Source: Sphingomonadales bacterium UBA6171 (GTDB lineage: Bacteria; Pseudomonadota; Alphaproteobacteria; Sphingomonadales; Sphingomonadaceae). Taken from it: a DNA stretch of 21,502 nucleotides. The notes under the pieces were generated by a model. It did not search any database. It was not told where the DNA came from and saw only the letters and a program-made list of their open reading frames with translations. Location of the stretch: assembly GCA_002422985.1 (NCBI GenBank), contig DITZ01000074.1, positions 1 through 21,502 of the forward strand, read 5' to 3'. Of this stretch, positions 6,611 through 14,213 are shown piece after piece. Within the stretch, counting starts at the first letter, position 1; every line of letters starts with the position of its first letter. A program made the translations under genes and the position numbers.

Positions 6611-7600
6611 ATGGATATTTTGCAGTCTTTTTGGCTGGGCACACCCATATGGCTGTGGCTCAGCTTCTTCGGTGTCGTCGTGGCGCTGCTGGCGCTCGAC
6701 CTGGGCGTGCTCCACAAGGAAAATCGCGAAATCGGCGTGAAGGAGTCGCTGCGACTCTCCGCCGGCTACATCATGCTGGGTCTCAGCTTCGGCGGCTTCA
6801 TCTGGTGGCAGCTGGGCGAACAGGCCGCGCGGGAATATGTAACCGGCTTCATCGTCGAGAAAAGTCTCGCCATGGACAATGTATTCGTCATCGCGATGAT
6901 CTTCAGCTTCTTCGCCATCCCGCGCCTCTATCAGCACCGCGTGCTGTTCTGGGGCATCATCGGCGTGATCATCCTGCGCGGCCTCATGATCGGCCTTGGC
7001 GCGGTGATGATAGCCGAATTCTCCTGGATATTATATGTGTTCGCCGCCTTCCTTGTGTTGACCGGCGTAAAGATGTGGCTGATGGCCGAACAGGCCTATG
7101 ACGTCGGCGCCTCCCCCGTCCTGGCCTTTATCCGCCGCCGCTTCAATGTAACGGATGCGCTGCACGGCGACCGTTTTCTGGTGCGCCTGCCGCACCCCGC
7201 CACCGGCAAGCCTGTCTGGTTCATGACGCCGCTGCTGCTGGCGCTCATCATGGTCGAGTTCGTCGATCTTGTGTTTGCGGTCGATTCGGTGCCGGCCATC
7301 TTCGCCATCACCAGCGACCCGTTCATCGTCTATACGTCCAACATCTTCGCCATCCTGGGTCTGCGCGCACTCTATTTCGCGCTCGCTGCCATGGTGCACC
7401 GCTTCCACTATCTGAAATATGCCCTGGCCGTGCTGCTGATCTTCATCGGCTCCAAGATTGTGCTGGCCGATGTGCTGGCGCTGGAGGGCGGGAAGTTTCC
7501 GGCCACCTGGAGCCTGGGGGTGACCGTTGCCATTCTGGCGGCCGGGATCGGGTTTTCGCTGTGGAAGACGCGGGGGGCAGGGTCAGCAAAGTTGCGCTGA
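6611..7600 (+). CDS. TerC family integral membrane protein (Alx-like)
   Basis: A 329-residue polytopic membrane protein with about nine hydrophobic segments. It carries the two acidic TerC signatures: EKSLAMDNVFVIAMIFSFF (D89) and EFVDLVFAVDSVPAIFAIT (D219, D225), followed by DPFIVYTSNIFAILGLRALYF. TerC/Alx proteins handle metal ions, with manganese export best supported for Alx, and some act near the translocon. The start is placed at the ATG at 6611 behind GAGGGG, although the 3-nt spacing is short. An in-frame GTG at 6590 is the alternative. The gene converges on urtE with only 5 nt between the stop codons, and no clear terminator hairpin separates them. Confidence 0.93.
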   Translation: MDILQSFWLGTPIWLWLSFFGVVVALLALDLGVLHKENREIGVKESLRLSAGYIMLGLSFGGFIWWQLGEQAAREYVTGFIVEKSLAMDNVFVIAMIFSFFAIPRLYQHRVLFWGIIGVIILRGLMIGLGAVMIAEFSWILYVFAAFLVLTGVKMWLMAEQAYDVGASPVLAFIRRRFNVTDALHGDRFLVRLPHPATGKPVWFMTPLLLALIMVEFVDLVFAVDSVPAIFAITSDPFIVYTSNIFAILGLRALYFALAAMVHRFHYLKYALAVLLIFIGSKIVLADVLALEGGKFPATWSLGVTVAILAAGIGFSLWKTRGAGSAKLR

Positions 7601-7605
7601 CGCCC

Positions 7606-8319
7606 CTAAATCCGCACCAGCCGCGCCACATCCTCCACCGCCGTGCCCGATGTCGCCCCGGCCTGCACAATATGCCCGCCGTCCATGGCGGCATAATGCG
7701 AGGCCAGCCGCCAGACAAAGCCCAGATTCTGTTCCACTACCAATATGGTCAGCCCCATTTCGGCGCGGGCCAGCGTCAGGGCGCGCTCGATTTCGTCCAC
7801 CACATTGGGCTGCACCCCTTCGCTCGGCTCGTCCAGCAGCAGCAGGCCGGGGCTGCCGGCCAGCGCGCGGGCAATGGCCAGTTGCTGCTGCTCCCCGCCC
7901 GACAGAAAGCCGCCCTTGCGCCCCGCCACCTGCCGCAGCTTGGGGAACAGATCGAACAGCATGGCGGGCAGTTTTGCGCGCCGCCCCCGGCGGCCCAGCG
8001 CCGCCAGCCCGGTCTCCAGATTCTCCATCACGGAAAGATGCGGGAAAATCTGCCGCCCCTGCGGCACCAGCGCGATGCCCGCCAGTGCACGGGCATCGGG
8101 GCTTAACCCCGTCATGTCCCGCCCGTCCAGCAGCACCCGGCCGCCAACCTGCGTGCGCACCCCCATGATGGTGCCCAGCAGCGTCGATTTCCCCACGCCA
8201 TTGCGGCCCACCAGCGCCATGGCGCCGCCCGATGGCAGCGAAAGATCAATGCCGTCCAGCACCCGGCTCTGGCCATAGGCCGCCGCCAGCCCCTCCAGCC
8301 GCAGCGCCGCGCCGCTCAT
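7606..8319 (-). CDS. urtE: urea-type ABC transporter ATPase UrtE
   Basis: A 237-residue cytoplasmic ATPase, one of the two nucleotide-binding subunits of the Urt importer, of the LivF type. It has Walker A GRNGVGKST (38-46), a Q-loop near VPQGRQIFPHLSVMENL (85-101), signature LSGGEQQQ (139-146) and Walker B LLLLDEPSEG (from residue 159). The phrase LLLDEPSEGVQPNVVDEIE is characteristic of UrtE. It is the last gene of the minus-strand operon; its ATG overlaps the urtD stop by 4 nt, which implies translational coupling. Full length, nothing missing. Confidence 0.95.
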   Translation of the reverse strand: MSGAALRLEGLAAAYGQSRVLDGIDLSLPSGGAMALVGRNGVGKSTLLGTIMGVRTQVGGRVLLDGRDMTGLSPDARALAGIALVPQGRQIFPHLSVMENLETGLAALGRRGRRAKLPAMLFDLFPKLRQVAGRKGGFLSGGEQQQLAIARALAGSPGLLLLDEPSEGVQPNVVDEIERALTLARAEMGLTILVVEQNLGFVWRLASHYAAMDGGHIVQAGATSGTAVEDVARLVRI

Positions 8320-9071
8320 CTGTGCGACCCCAGATAGACCTGCGCCACCTGTGCATCCGCGCGCACATCCGCGATGCCGCCCTGAAACAGGAAACGCCCC
8401 TGGTGCATCACCGTCACCTGTGCGCCCAGTTCCTCCACAAAGCGCATGTCATGGTCGATCACCAGCACCGACCGGCTTTGCGCCAGCCGCCGGATCAGCG
8501 CCGCCGTGCGGCTGGTCTCCGCCGGCCCCATGCCGGCGGTCGGCTCATCCAGCAGCAGCAGTTCCGCGCCGGTTGCCACCACCATGCCGATTTCCAGCCA
8601 TTGTTTTTCGCCATGAGACAAGGTGCCGGCCAGCACCTCCCGCCGGCCGGCAAGGTCGATTTCCGCCAGCACCGCTGCCACCGTCTCCTGCTCGGCCGCG
8701 CTCATTCCTGTGCCCAGCGCTTTCCACCAGCGCCGGTCCCGCCGCGCGGCCAGCGCCAGATTCTGCGCCACGCTCAATGCCGCCAGCACGCCGGGCGCCT
8801 GAAACTTGCGGCAGATGCCCGCGCCGACGATTGCATGTTCGGGCTTTTGGGTGATGTCCTCCCCGCGCAGCAGGATGCGCCCCGCGCTTGGCCGCACACG
8901 CCCGATGATGCAGTCGCACAACGTCGATTTGCCCGCCCCGTTCGGCCCGATCACCACCCGCGTTTCGCGCCGGCCAAGAGTGAGGCTGAAGCCATCCAGC
9001 GCCTTGAAGCCGCTGTAATCCACCGTCACGCCGTCCACCGCCAGCAACAGGTCTGCGGTCGCGGTCGTCAT
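8316..9071 (-). CDS. urtD: urea-type ABC transporter ATPase UrtD
   Basis: A 251-residue ATPase of the LivG type, partner of UrtE. It has Walker A GPNGAGKST (42-50), the signature region LSHGEKQWLEIGMVV (151-165) and Walker B LLLLDEPTAGMG (171-182). LSHG.KQWLEIGM is the diagnostic UrtD form of the ABC signature, which separates it from branched-chain amino acid transporters. The N-terminal block TVDYSGFKALDGFSLTL is also typical. Its ATG overlaps the urtC stop and its stop overlaps the urtE start, 4 nt each, so urtC, urtD and urtE are translationally linked. Confidence 0.95.
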   Translation of the reverse strand: MTTATADLLLAVDGVTVDYSGFKALDGFSLTLGRRETRVVIGPNGAGKSTLCDCIIGRVRPSAGRILLRGEDITQKPEHAIVGAGICRKFQAPGVLAALSVAQNLALAARRDRRWWKALGTGMSAAEQETVAAVLAEIDLAGRREVLAGTLSHGEKQWLEIGMVVATGAELLLLDEPTAGMGPAETSRTAALIRRLAQSRSVLVIDHDMRFVEELGAQVTVMHQGRFLFQGGIADVRADAQVAQVYLGSHR

Positions 9072-10084
9072 GCGCGCCGCTGCCGCACCAGCCCCGCCAG
9101 CCCGCCGGGCAGCAAGGTGACAACCGCGATGAACAGCGCGCCCAGCAGATAGAGCCAGAGATCGGGGAAGCTCGACGAGATGAAATCGCGGGCATAGCAG
9201 ACCGCAATGGTGCCGAAGATCGCCCCGGCCGGGCTCATGCGCCCGCCAACCGCCACCAATATCACCATCTCGATGGAGGGAACGACGCCCACCATCGCCG
9301 GCGAGATGACGCCCGCGTGCAGCGTGAACAATGCGCCCGACAGCCCGGCCAGAAAGGCCGCAATGCCGAACGCCACCATGCGATAGGGTGCCGGATCATA
9401 GCCCAGAAAGCGCATGCGGTTCTCGCCATCGCGCATGGCGCCCAACAGCGTGCCAAAGCGCGACGCCAGCAGCGCCCGGATGCCGATGAAGCCAAGGCAA
9501 AGCAAAGCCAGCGTCAGCCAGTACAGCCCCCTGCCCACCTTCTGATCGGCCAGCTGCCAGCCGAACAGGCTCTGGAAGCCGGTGAGACCGTTGAACCCGC
9601 CCGTCACCTCCTGCCGGCTGATGAGAAAGGTGGCAAAGGCCAGCGCCAGCGCCTGGGTGATGATCGCGAAATAGGTGCCGCCGATGCGCCGCCGCACCAT
9701 GGACCAGGCAAATAAGGCCCCCGCCAGCGCCGGCAGCAGCAGCACCGCCAGCAGCGCGAAAGCCGGGCTGGCAAAAGGCGCCCACCAGCCGGGCAGCGCG
9801 GTGCGCCCCGTCCACACCATGAAATCGGGCAGGCTGCCGCCGGGCAGGTCCGCCAGCTTCATGTGCATCGCAATCGCATAGCCGCCCAGCCCGAAGAACA
9901 GCCCCTGCCCCAAAGACAGGATGCCGCCATGGCCCCACAGCAGCACCAGCCCCAGCGACAGGATGGCCATCGCCATAAAGCGCGCCAGCAGATTGAGATC
10001 ATAGCCCGACATCAGGAAGGGTGCAGCCAGCGCCGCCAGCAGCAGCAGCCAGGGCAGGCCGCGCCGGCGCATCAGCTCAACCAT
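9068..10084 (-). CDS. urtC: urea-type ABC transporter permease UrtC
   Basis: A 338-residue inner-membrane permease of the LivM type with about ten hydrophobic segments. The block VLLWGHGGILSLGQGLFFGLGGYAIAMHM is the UrtC signature and ends with a Met-rich segment. EVTGGFNGLTGF and VGVVPSIEMVILVAVGGRMSPAGAIFG are further conserved blocks; the latter corresponds to the EAA-like loop that contacts the ATPases. Its start overlaps the end of urtB by 8 nt and its stop overlaps the urtD start. It forms the substrate channel together with UrtB. Confidence 0.94.
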   Translation of the reverse strand: MVELMRRRGLPWLLLLAALAAPFLMSGYDLNLLARFMAMAILSLGLVLLWGHGGILSLGQGLFFGLGGYAIAMHMKLADLPGGSLPDFMVWTGRTALPGWWAPFASPAFALLAVLLLPALAGALFAWSMVRRRIGGTYFAIITQALALAFATFLISRQEVTGGFNGLTGFQSLFGWQLADQKVGRGLYWLTLALLCLGFIGIRALLASRFGTLLGAMRDGENRMRFLGYDPAPYRMVAFGIAAFLAGLSGALFTLHAGVISPAMVGVVPSIEMVILVAVGGRMSPAGAIFGTIAVCYARDFISSSFPDLWLYLLGALFIAVVTLLPGGLAGLVRQRRA

Positions 10085-10964
10085 CGAGCGCGCGGCTGCT
10101 GGTGGTGATCACGCCCTGCGGCCGCACCTGCAGGAACAGGATAACAAACAGCAGCAGCAGCAGTTGCGCCACGCTGACATCCACGAAAATCTGCGCCACC
10201 GCCGACACCAGCCCCAGCATCAGCGCCGCAATGGTGGTGCCCTGGATGCTGCCCACGCCACCCAGCACAACGACCAGAAAGGCCGGCACGATATAGCTCT
10301 GCCCGACCGTGGGCGTCACCGGCCCCAGCAGCGCCAGCATCACGCCGGCCAGCCCGGCGATGCCGGTGCCCAGCGCGAACATCATCAGCTCCACACGGCC
10401 CACATTAATACCCAGCATCGCCGCCATGGCGCGATCCTGATTAACGGCGCGGATATGCAGGCCGGCGCGCGTGGTGCGGAACAGCAGCGCCAGCGCCCCC
10501 AGCACCAGCAGCGTCGCCAGCAGGATGAACAGCCGCGCGGTGGGAAAGGCCATGCTGCCCAGTTGCACGCTGCCGGCCAGCCAGTCCGGCGCGCGCACCT
10601 CCACGCCCACGGCGCCAAAAAGATCGCGCGCCGCCTGTTGCAGGATGAGGCTGACGCCCCAGGTGGCGATCAGCGTGTCGAGCGGCCGGGCCAGCAGCCG
10701 GCGCACCAGTGTCAACTGGATCAGCGCGCCCATCAGCGCCGCGCCAACAAAGGCGACCGGCACGGCCAGCAATATCCCCCCCGTGCCCGGCACCAGCGAG
10801 AGGGTGAGAAAAGCGAGATAGCCGCCCAGCATCAGCATCTCGCCATGCGCCATGTTGATGACGCGCATCAGCCCGAACGACAGCGCCAGCCCCAGCGCCG
10901 CCAGCAGATAAAGCGAGGCAACGGAAAGCCCGTTGAACAGCTGGGGCAGGACCAGCCCTTCCAC
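10077..10964 (-). CDS. urtB: urea-type ABC transporter permease UrtB, short form
   Basis: A 295-residue LivH-type permease with about eight hydrophobic segments. FGLMRVINMAHGEMLMLGGY, then RPLDTLIATWGVSLILQQAARDLFG and a C-terminal VVVLGGVGSIQGTTIAAL are conserved in UrtB. The start codon is GTG at 10964, 3 nt after the urtA stop. Many proteobacterial UrtB proteins exceed 500 residues because of a long N-terminal extracytoplasmic region. This one begins directly with the first membrane helix, so it is the compact form rather than a truncation: the channel core is intact. It pairs with UrtC. Confidence 0.94.
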   Translation of the reverse strand: MEGLVLPQLFNGLSVASLYLLAALGLALSFGLMRVINMAHGEMLMLGGYLAFLTLSLVPGTGGILLAVPVAFVGAALMGALIQLTLVRRLLARPLDTLIATWGVSLILQQAARDLFGAVGVEVRAPDWLAGSVQLGSMAFPTARLFILLATLLVLGALALLFRTTRAGLHIRAVNQDRAMAAMLGINVGRVELMMFALGTGIAGLAGVMLALLGPVTPTVGQSYIVPAFLVVVLGGVGSIQGTTIAALMLGLVSAVAQIFVDVSVAQLLLLLFVILFLQVRPQGVITTSSRALDG

Positions 10965-10967
10965 CGG

Positions 10968-12227
10968 CTAATGCTTGCAGGTCTGGCCGGGGAAGGCGAG
11001 CTGGTCGAACGGTTCGGGCTGGATCGGCGCTTCGCTGGTCGAGATGATCTCGAACTGCCCGTCCGCCTTCAGCCTGCCCACCAGGGCCGGCTGCACCAGG
11101 CTCTGGTTATTGGCGAAGGACACCGGACCCATCGGCGTGGCGAAGGTGCCGAGCGTGGCTGCCGCTTTGCGCACATCGTCCACCGCGAAGCTCCTGGCCT
11201 TCTCCACCGCCGCCTTCCAGGCGTAAACGTTCAGATAGCCGTGCACCATCGGGTCGGTCAGCGTGGAATCCGCGCCATGCTTCGCCTTGAAAGCGGCGAC
11301 GAACTTCGCATTTTCCGGCAGATCGAGGCTCTGGAAATAGTTCCAGCTGGCATAGCTGCCTTCCACCAGCGCCGGCCCCATGGCCTGTGCCTCCTGCTCC
11401 CCGATGGAGAAGGACATGACGGGCAGCTTGGCCGATGTCAGCCCTGCGCCCTGCAACTGTTTGAAGAAGGCGACATTGCTGTCCCCGTTCAGCGTGTTGA
11501 AGATGATGTCGGGCCTGGATTGCACGATGCGGGCGATCACGCCGGAAAAATCGGTGCCGCCCAGCGGCACATAGGCCTCGCCCGCCACCCCGAGGCCGGC
11601 GGCTTCCATATGCTTTTTCAGGATCAGGTTCGCCGTGCGCGGGAACACATAATCGGACCCAACCAGAAAGAAATTATTATGCCCCGCCTTTTTCGCCCAA
11701 TCCAGCGCCGGCAAAATCTGCTGGTTCGGCTGCGCGCCGGAATACATGATGTTGGGCGAACATTCATTGCCCTCGAACTGCACCGGATACCAGAGCAGGT
11801 TCTTCGTGCGTTCAAACACCGGCAGCATCGCCTTGCGGCTGGCGCTGGTCCAGCCGCCGAACACGGTGACGGCATCATCGCTTTCCACCAGTTTGGACGC
11901 CTTTTGCGCGAAAATCGCCGGATCGGATGCGCCATCTTCCACCACCGGCGCAATCTGCCTGCCCAGCACGCCGCCGGCAGCATTCACCTCGCCGATCGCC
12001 ATCATCGTCGCATTCTTCACCGCGATTTCGCTGATCGCCATGGTGCCGGACAGCGAATGCAGCACGCCCACCGGCACCGCGTCTCCGCCGGCTGCCGTGT
12101 CGCCCGTCCCGCCGGAACAGGCCGCAAGCAGCATGGCGAGGCCGGCCAGCAGCCCGGTCGACAGCGTTGCACGCCGCACCATGCCGCTGCCAAATATAGT
12201 CGCGGGCTTCTGTGGCATCAGCGGCAT
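10968..12227 (-). CDS. urtA: urea-type ABC transporter substrate-binding lipoprotein UrtA
   Basis: A 419-residue periplasmic binding protein with a lipoprotein signal: hydrophobic stretch then LLAAC, the acylated Cys being C37. Diagnostic UrtA/FmdD blocks are GVLHSLSGTMAISE, TVFGGWTSASRKAMLPVFE and LLWYPVQFEGNECSPNI followed by MYSGAQPNQQ. This family binds urea, and some members bind short-chain amides, so urea is the likely but not the only possible ligand. The ATG at 12227 is chosen because AGAGGGGAG lies just upstream and gives a proper signal peptide. The frame is open to 12317 but that part is not signal-like. First gene of urtABCDE. A shared regulatory-type motif lies about 90 nt upstream. 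No urease genes are in the window. Confidence 0.94.
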   Translation of the reverse strand: MPLMPQKPATIFGSGMVRRATLSTGLLAGLAMLLAACSGGTGDTAAGGDAVPVGVLHSLSGTMAISEIAVKNATMMAIGEVNAAGGVLGRQIAPVVEDGASDPAIFAQKASKLVESDDAVTVFGGWTSASRKAMLPVFERTKNLLWYPVQFEGNECSPNIMYSGAQPNQQILPALDWAKKAGHNNFFLVGSDYVFPRTANLILKKHMEAAGLGVAGEAYVPLGGTDFSGVIARIVQSRPDIIFNTLNGDSNVAFFKQLQGAGLTSAKLPVMSFSIGEQEAQAMGPALVEGSYASWNYFQSLDLPENAKFVAAFKAKHGADSTLTDPMVHGYLNVYAWKAAVEKARSFAVDDVRKAAATLGTFATPMGPVSFANNQSLVQPALVGRLKADGQFEIISTSEAPIQPEPFDQLAFPGQTCKH

Positions 12228-12316
12228 CGTCAAGGCTCCCCTCTGTTGGCAGGGCGACAGGCCCGCCGAAGATATCTTCCACCTAGAAAGGTGCGTGCGC
12301 GCGCCGATATGCGTCA

Positions 12317-12331
12317 TTTGACGTAGCCGCA
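12317..12331 (-). promoter_or_regulatory. shared upstream motif, urt copy
   Basis: TTTGACGTAGCCGCA (plus-strand reading) is identical to the bases at 18355-18369 ahead of the TonB receptor gene. It lies 90 nt upstream of the urtA start codon, in the same orientation relative to the downstream minus-strand gene as the other two copies. It is also 27 nt upstream of the ppiC-like start on the plus strand, so it could serve both directions. It is probably an activator site or part of a promoter; the binding protein is unknown. Confidence 0.6.
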
Positions 12332-12358
12332 GACCGGCGGCCGTGGCAGCATCATGGC

Positions 12359-13231
12359 ATGACAGACAACAGAAGCGCGGAAAAACCCATGGCCAGCCTG
12401 GCAGAAGGATATTCAGCCGAACCCGCTGAAAAAGCGCCGAAAAAATTCGCGGCGCTGAAAAAGTGGCTCGGCGACCCGCTGCTCATCTTCCTGCTGGCGG
12501 GCGGCGCGATTTTTGCGGCCCATGCGCTGGTGACGGCGGGCGATCCGGTCGTCTATTCCGCCGACATCGAAAAAGCGCTGGTGGCAGACCGGGAGGCGCT
12601 GACCGGCCGGCCGGCAAGCGCCGAAGACCGGGCGCAGCTGATGGCCGAACATGTGGCCGACGAGCTGCTGTTCCGCGCGGCGGTGGCAAAGGGCGAGCAT
12701 CTGACCGACAGCATCGTCCGCAAGCGGCTGATCGACAAGATGCGCTTTGCCATCACCGGAGCGCCGCCCGAGCCGGTGGAAGCCGATGTGCTGAACTATT
12801 ATGCCGAAAATATCGCGCGCTACCGCTCCGAGCCGCGCACCAGCTTTGAACATGTCTATTTCGCCGCCAAACCCGAAGCCGCCGCCGCCCGTCTGCAATC
12901 GCTGCAACAGGGCGCGCGCATTACGGGCGATGATTTCTGGGTGGGCCGCACCTTCCCCCGCTATGGCACCAGCATGATTCGCGGCATTTTCGGCCAGTCT
13001 TTAGTGGACAGGCTGGACGACCTGCCGCTCAATCAATGGGCTGGCCCGATCGAAAGCCCGCGCGGCTGGCATTATGTGCGCAAAACCGCGGTCGAGGCCC
13101 CCGCCATCATCCCCTATGCCGACATCCGCGAGCAGGTGATCCGCGACATGGAGGCCGTCTCCACCAAAGCCGCGCTCGATGCCGAAATCGCGCGGCTGAC
13201 TAAGGTTTATGGAGTGAAAGATGTCCGTTAG
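12359..13231 (+). CDS. membrane-anchored PpiC-type peptidyl-prolyl isomerase-like protein
   Basis: A 290-residue protein with a polar N-terminus rich in Lys, one membrane segment (PLLIFLLAGGAIFAAHALV, about residues 40-58), and then a soluble region expected in the periplasm. VADELLFRAAVAKGEHLTD and IVRKRLIDKMRF form a SurA/PpiC-like chaperone helix region. YRSEPRTSFEHVYFA to PIESPRGWHYVRKT fits the parvulin rotamase fold (PF13145 type). Catalytic residues of the parvulin core are poorly recognisable, so chaperone activity may matter more than isomerase activity. The last 11 nt overlap the HupE-like gene, which implies coupled translation. The start at 12359 has a weak ribosome-binding site; the ATG at 12389 is an alternative. 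This pairing with HupE suggests help in folding a periplasmic or outer-membrane client. Confidence 0.8.
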   Translation: MTDNRSAEKPMASLAEGYSAEPAEKAPKKFAALKKWLGDPLLIFLLAGGAIFAAHALVTAGDPVVYSADIEKALVADREALTGRPASAEDRAQLMAEHVADELLFRAAVAKGEHLTDSIVRKRLIDKMRFAITGAPPEPVEADVLNYYAENIARYRSEPRTSFEHVYFAAKPEAAAARLQSLQQGARITGDDFWVGRTFPRYGTSMIRGIFGQSLVDRLDDLPLNQWAGPIESPRGWHYVRKTAVEAPAIIPYADIREQVIRDMEAVSTKAALDAEIARLTKVYGVKDVR

Positions 13232-14213
13232 ATGCTTCGTCCTGCTGCTGGCCGCGCAGCTGTTCGCCGCGCCCGCCAGTGCCGATATCTTCCTGCAGGG
13301 CCGCTACACGCTGGAAGCGGGCGAGCATGGCGGCGGCTTGGCCTTCACCGCCGAAGTGCCGGAAACGGTTGGCGCACCCGCCGAAATACGCTGGCCCGAA
13401 GGCTGCACCCAGGCCTCGTCATCGCGCGCGACCATGGCGGGCCGGGTGCGCTATGGCTTTGAAATCGAATGCGAACGGCCCTTCCGGCCCGGCGATATGA
13501 TCGTCACGCCCTGGAAGGTGGATGGCGGCAATTTCCGCACCAATGTGCTGGGCACGGCGGTCAACCGCGATCTGCAACCCTCGGCGGCCGGCCTCGACAT
13601 CCCCGTGGGCGAAACCGCCGCCGCGCCCCGTTCTGTCGCCGAACTGGCGCGCGAATTCACCCGACAGGGTGTGCTGCACATCTGGCTGGGCTGGGATCAC
13701 CTCGCCTTTGTGTTCCTGATGTGCCTGCTGGCGCGCGGCCGGCATCTGCTGTGGATGGTGACGGCCTTCACGCTCGGCCATTCCCTGTCGCTCGCGGCGG
13801 CCTTTCTGCAGCTGATCCATATCCCGATCCCGCCCGTGGAGGCGGTGATTGCGCTTTCCATCGCCTTCATGGCGCGCGAAGCGCTGCTGGCCGGCGGGCC
13901 GGTGGAGGAGCATGGGGCACAACGCCGCCAGCGCATCATCGTCGCGGCCTTCGGCCTGCTGCACGGCCTGGGCTTCGCCTCGGCGCTCGGCGAGCTGGGG
14001 GTGCTGCACGAGGAACGCCTCGGCGCGCTGTTCTTCTTCAATGTCGGCGTGGAAATCGGCCAGCTGCTGTTCGTGGGTGCCATGACGCTGCTGTTGCTGG
14101 CCTTGCGCCACGCCCGCTTCGCACCCGCGCTGCGGACGGCCGCCATCTGGGGCGTCGGTCTCATCGGCGGCTATTGGATGGCGGAGCGGGTCGCGGGCTT
14201 CGCCCTTGTCTGA
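13221..14213 (+). CDS. HupE/UreJ_2-type membrane protein with N-terminal periplasmic domain
   Basis: A 330-residue protein. A cleavable-looking signal (VLLLAAQLFAAPASA, about residues 8-22) is followed by a periplasmic domain of about 110 residues. The C-terminal half has five or six membrane helices. Family motifs are H153-x4-GWDH160, FTLGHS (H187), HGLGFAS (H248) and FFNVGVEIGQ, matching the HupE/UreJ_2 family (PF13795). Classic HupE and UreJ proteins import nickel or cobalt for hydrogenase or urease; for this longer, signal-bearing subgroup the substrate is not established. A GGAGTG stands just before the ATG, which overlaps the preceding gene. The next gene overlaps its end. Nickel supply would fit a neighbouring ureohydrolase, but that is inference. 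Confidence 0.88.
   Translation: MSVRCFVLLLAAQLFAAPASADIFLQGRYTLEAGEHGGGLAFTAEVPETVGAPAEIRWPEGCTQASSSRATMAGRVRYGFEIECERPFRPGDMIVTPWKVDGGNFRTNVLGTAVNRDLQPSAAGLDIPVGETAAAPRSVAELAREFTRQGVLHIWLGWDHLAFVFLMCLLARGRHLLWMVTAFTLGHSLSLAAAFLQLIHIPIPPVEAVIALSIAFMAREALLAGGPVEEHGAQRRQRIIVAAFGLLHGLGFASALGELGVLHEERLGALFFFNVGVEIGQLLFVGAMTLLLLALRHARFAPALRTAAIWGVGLIGGYWMAERVAGFALV

Noticed and set aside
10164..12326. Plus-strand 720-residue open frame opposite urtA and urtB
   Set aside because: Composition is dominated by His, Gln and Arg and it lies antisense to two intact urt genes.
12318..12345. TTGACG in the shared motif as a plain -35 box for plus-strand genes
   Set aside because: No convincing -10 element at 16-18 nt follows in the urt or mau copies, and the receptor copy has no intact plus-strand gene downstream.
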